Below, piece by piece: positions 5,423 to 6,021 of a stretch of 6,021 nucleotides of DNA. Position numbers and translations under genes: made by a program. Positions within the stretch are counted from its first letter, which is position 1. Each line of letters starts with the position of its first letter. Under the pieces are notes generated by a model. That model searched no databases and was not told the DNA's origin. It saw nothing but the letters and a program-made list of their open reading frames with translations. This DNA is from an uncultured Oscillospiraceae bacterium (GTDB lineage Bacteria > Bacillota > Clostridia > Oscillospirales > Oscillospiraceae): NCBI GenBank assembly GCA_959022875.1, contig CAUFAM010000080.1, forward strand, positions 1-6,021, in the 5' to 3' direction.

Positions 5423-6021
5423 TCAGGCGATGTTGGCGTTGGCCTGGGTCACATAGTTGTCAGCCGCAGTCTTAGCGTCGGCGCCGGTGGTCATGATCTC
5501 CTGGAGCATGGGCCACCACAGAGCACGCTGCTCGGTCCAGCCGCCGGTCAGGTTGTAGTAGCGGCCCAGATAGTTGTTCATCAGAGCAAAGGGAGCGCGG
5601 ACATCGGCGTCCTCAGCGTCAGCATAGACATCGCCCCAGTCGGAGTGCACGGGGAAGAAGCCAGTGGTCTTCACAGCCTCAACACCGGCGGTCTGGTCGT
5701 TGCACACGAAGTCGACAAACTTCTTGGCAGCGTCAATCTTGGCCTGATCCTTGTTATCAAAGATACCGAAGCCGTAGGGGCCGGCCATCTCCAGCTCGGG
5801 AGTACCATCGTCAGAGGGGAACGCCATGGCGAAGGGGGTGAACTGGGTCTGGGCAGCGTACTGGGAGTAGTTGGAGTAGTTCCAGCAGAAGGAAACAGCG
5901 CAGGTCTGGTTGGCGAAGGCCTGGAGCTCGTCAGAGGCGGCAAAGCTGGCGTTGGCGGACATGGAGCCGTTGTTCACCATCTCCTGCAGCAGGGTCAGAG
6001 CCTTGACGTTATTGGCGCTGT
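5423..6021 (-). CDS. Extracellular sugar-binding protein of the CUT1 importer, partial (C-terminal part)
   Basis: The frame is open from the window edge to a TGA at 5423-5425, giving 199 residues of which the first codon is cut. The start, signal peptide and lipobox lie beyond the window. The visible part is the C-terminal half of a family 1 extracellular solute-binding protein: an aromatic-rich ligand-lobe segment (CWNYSNYSQY), the inter-lobe segment GPYGFGIFDNKDQ followed by AAKKFVDFVCND, a GFFPVHSDW segment, and a helical tail with WWPMLQEIM ending NANIA. In Gram-positive bacteria such proteins are usually lipid-anchored outside the membrane and deliver ligand to the permeases. It is the first gene of the importer set seen here and is followed by a terminator, so it is probably made in excess of the other subunits. 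The ligand cannot be read from the sequence; sialic acid is inferred from the downstream enzymes. Confidence 0.9.
   Translation of the reverse strand, partial: SANNVKALTLLQEMVNNGSMSANASFAASDELQAFANQTCAVSFCWNYSNYSQYAAQTQFTPFAMAFPSDDGTPELEMAGPYGFGIFDNKDQAKIDAAKKFVDFVCNDQTAGVEAVKTTGFFPVHSDWGDVYADAEDADVRAPFALMNNYLGRYYNLTGGWTEQRALWWPMLQEIMTTGADAKTAADNYVTQANANIA

Noticed and set aside
1..6021. tRNA, rRNA, CRISPR array, insertion sequence or phage genes
   Set aside because: No repeat-spacer pattern, transposase frame, terminal inverted repeats or tRNA-like cloverleaf was seen; the window is occupied by a metabolic operon.

Overview
The window holds one end of a carbohydrate-uptake and amino-sugar catabolic operon. 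Every gene lies on the minus strand, so the direction of transcription runs from high to low coordinates. Gene families, high G+C content, strong purine-rich Shine-Dalgarno (SD) sites and a CUT1-type ABC importer all suggest a gut-type, high-GC member of the Clostridia (Oscillospiraceae-like, such as the Flavonifractor/Lawsonibacter group). That placement is inferred from sequence style only and is not a database result.

Layout in order of transcription: the C-terminal part of an extracellular sugar-binding lipoprotein gene (5423-6021, running off the window edge); a strong intrinsic terminator (5330-5369); two CUT1 permeases (4345-5283 and 3461-4330); a NanA-type N-acetylneuraminate lyase (2504 to about 3412); N-acetylglucosamine-6-phosphate deacetylase NagA (1356-2486); a 194-bp non-coding but highly structured gap (1162-1355); the MsmK/UgpC-type ATPase of the importer (43-1161); and a palindromic terminator at the window edge (1-25).

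Together these suggest import and breakdown of sialic acid (Neu5Ac) or a sialo-sugar. The binding protein captures the sugar, the two permeases and the ATPase import it, the lyase splits Neu5Ac into ManNAc and pyruvate, and NagA deacetylates the GlcNAc-6-P made from it. The linking enzymes (ManNAc kinase NanK, ManNAc-6-P epimerase NanE, GlcN-6-P deaminase NagB), a sialidase and a regulator are not in the window.

I do not see a novel system here. The points that deserve a second look are local. The lyase frame has no ATG, GTG or TTG where the family's N-terminus requires one: an AGG stands where ATG would be expected. The gap before the ATPase is rich in hairpins, two of which are mutually exclusive. 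The ATPase itself has no usual SD sequence.
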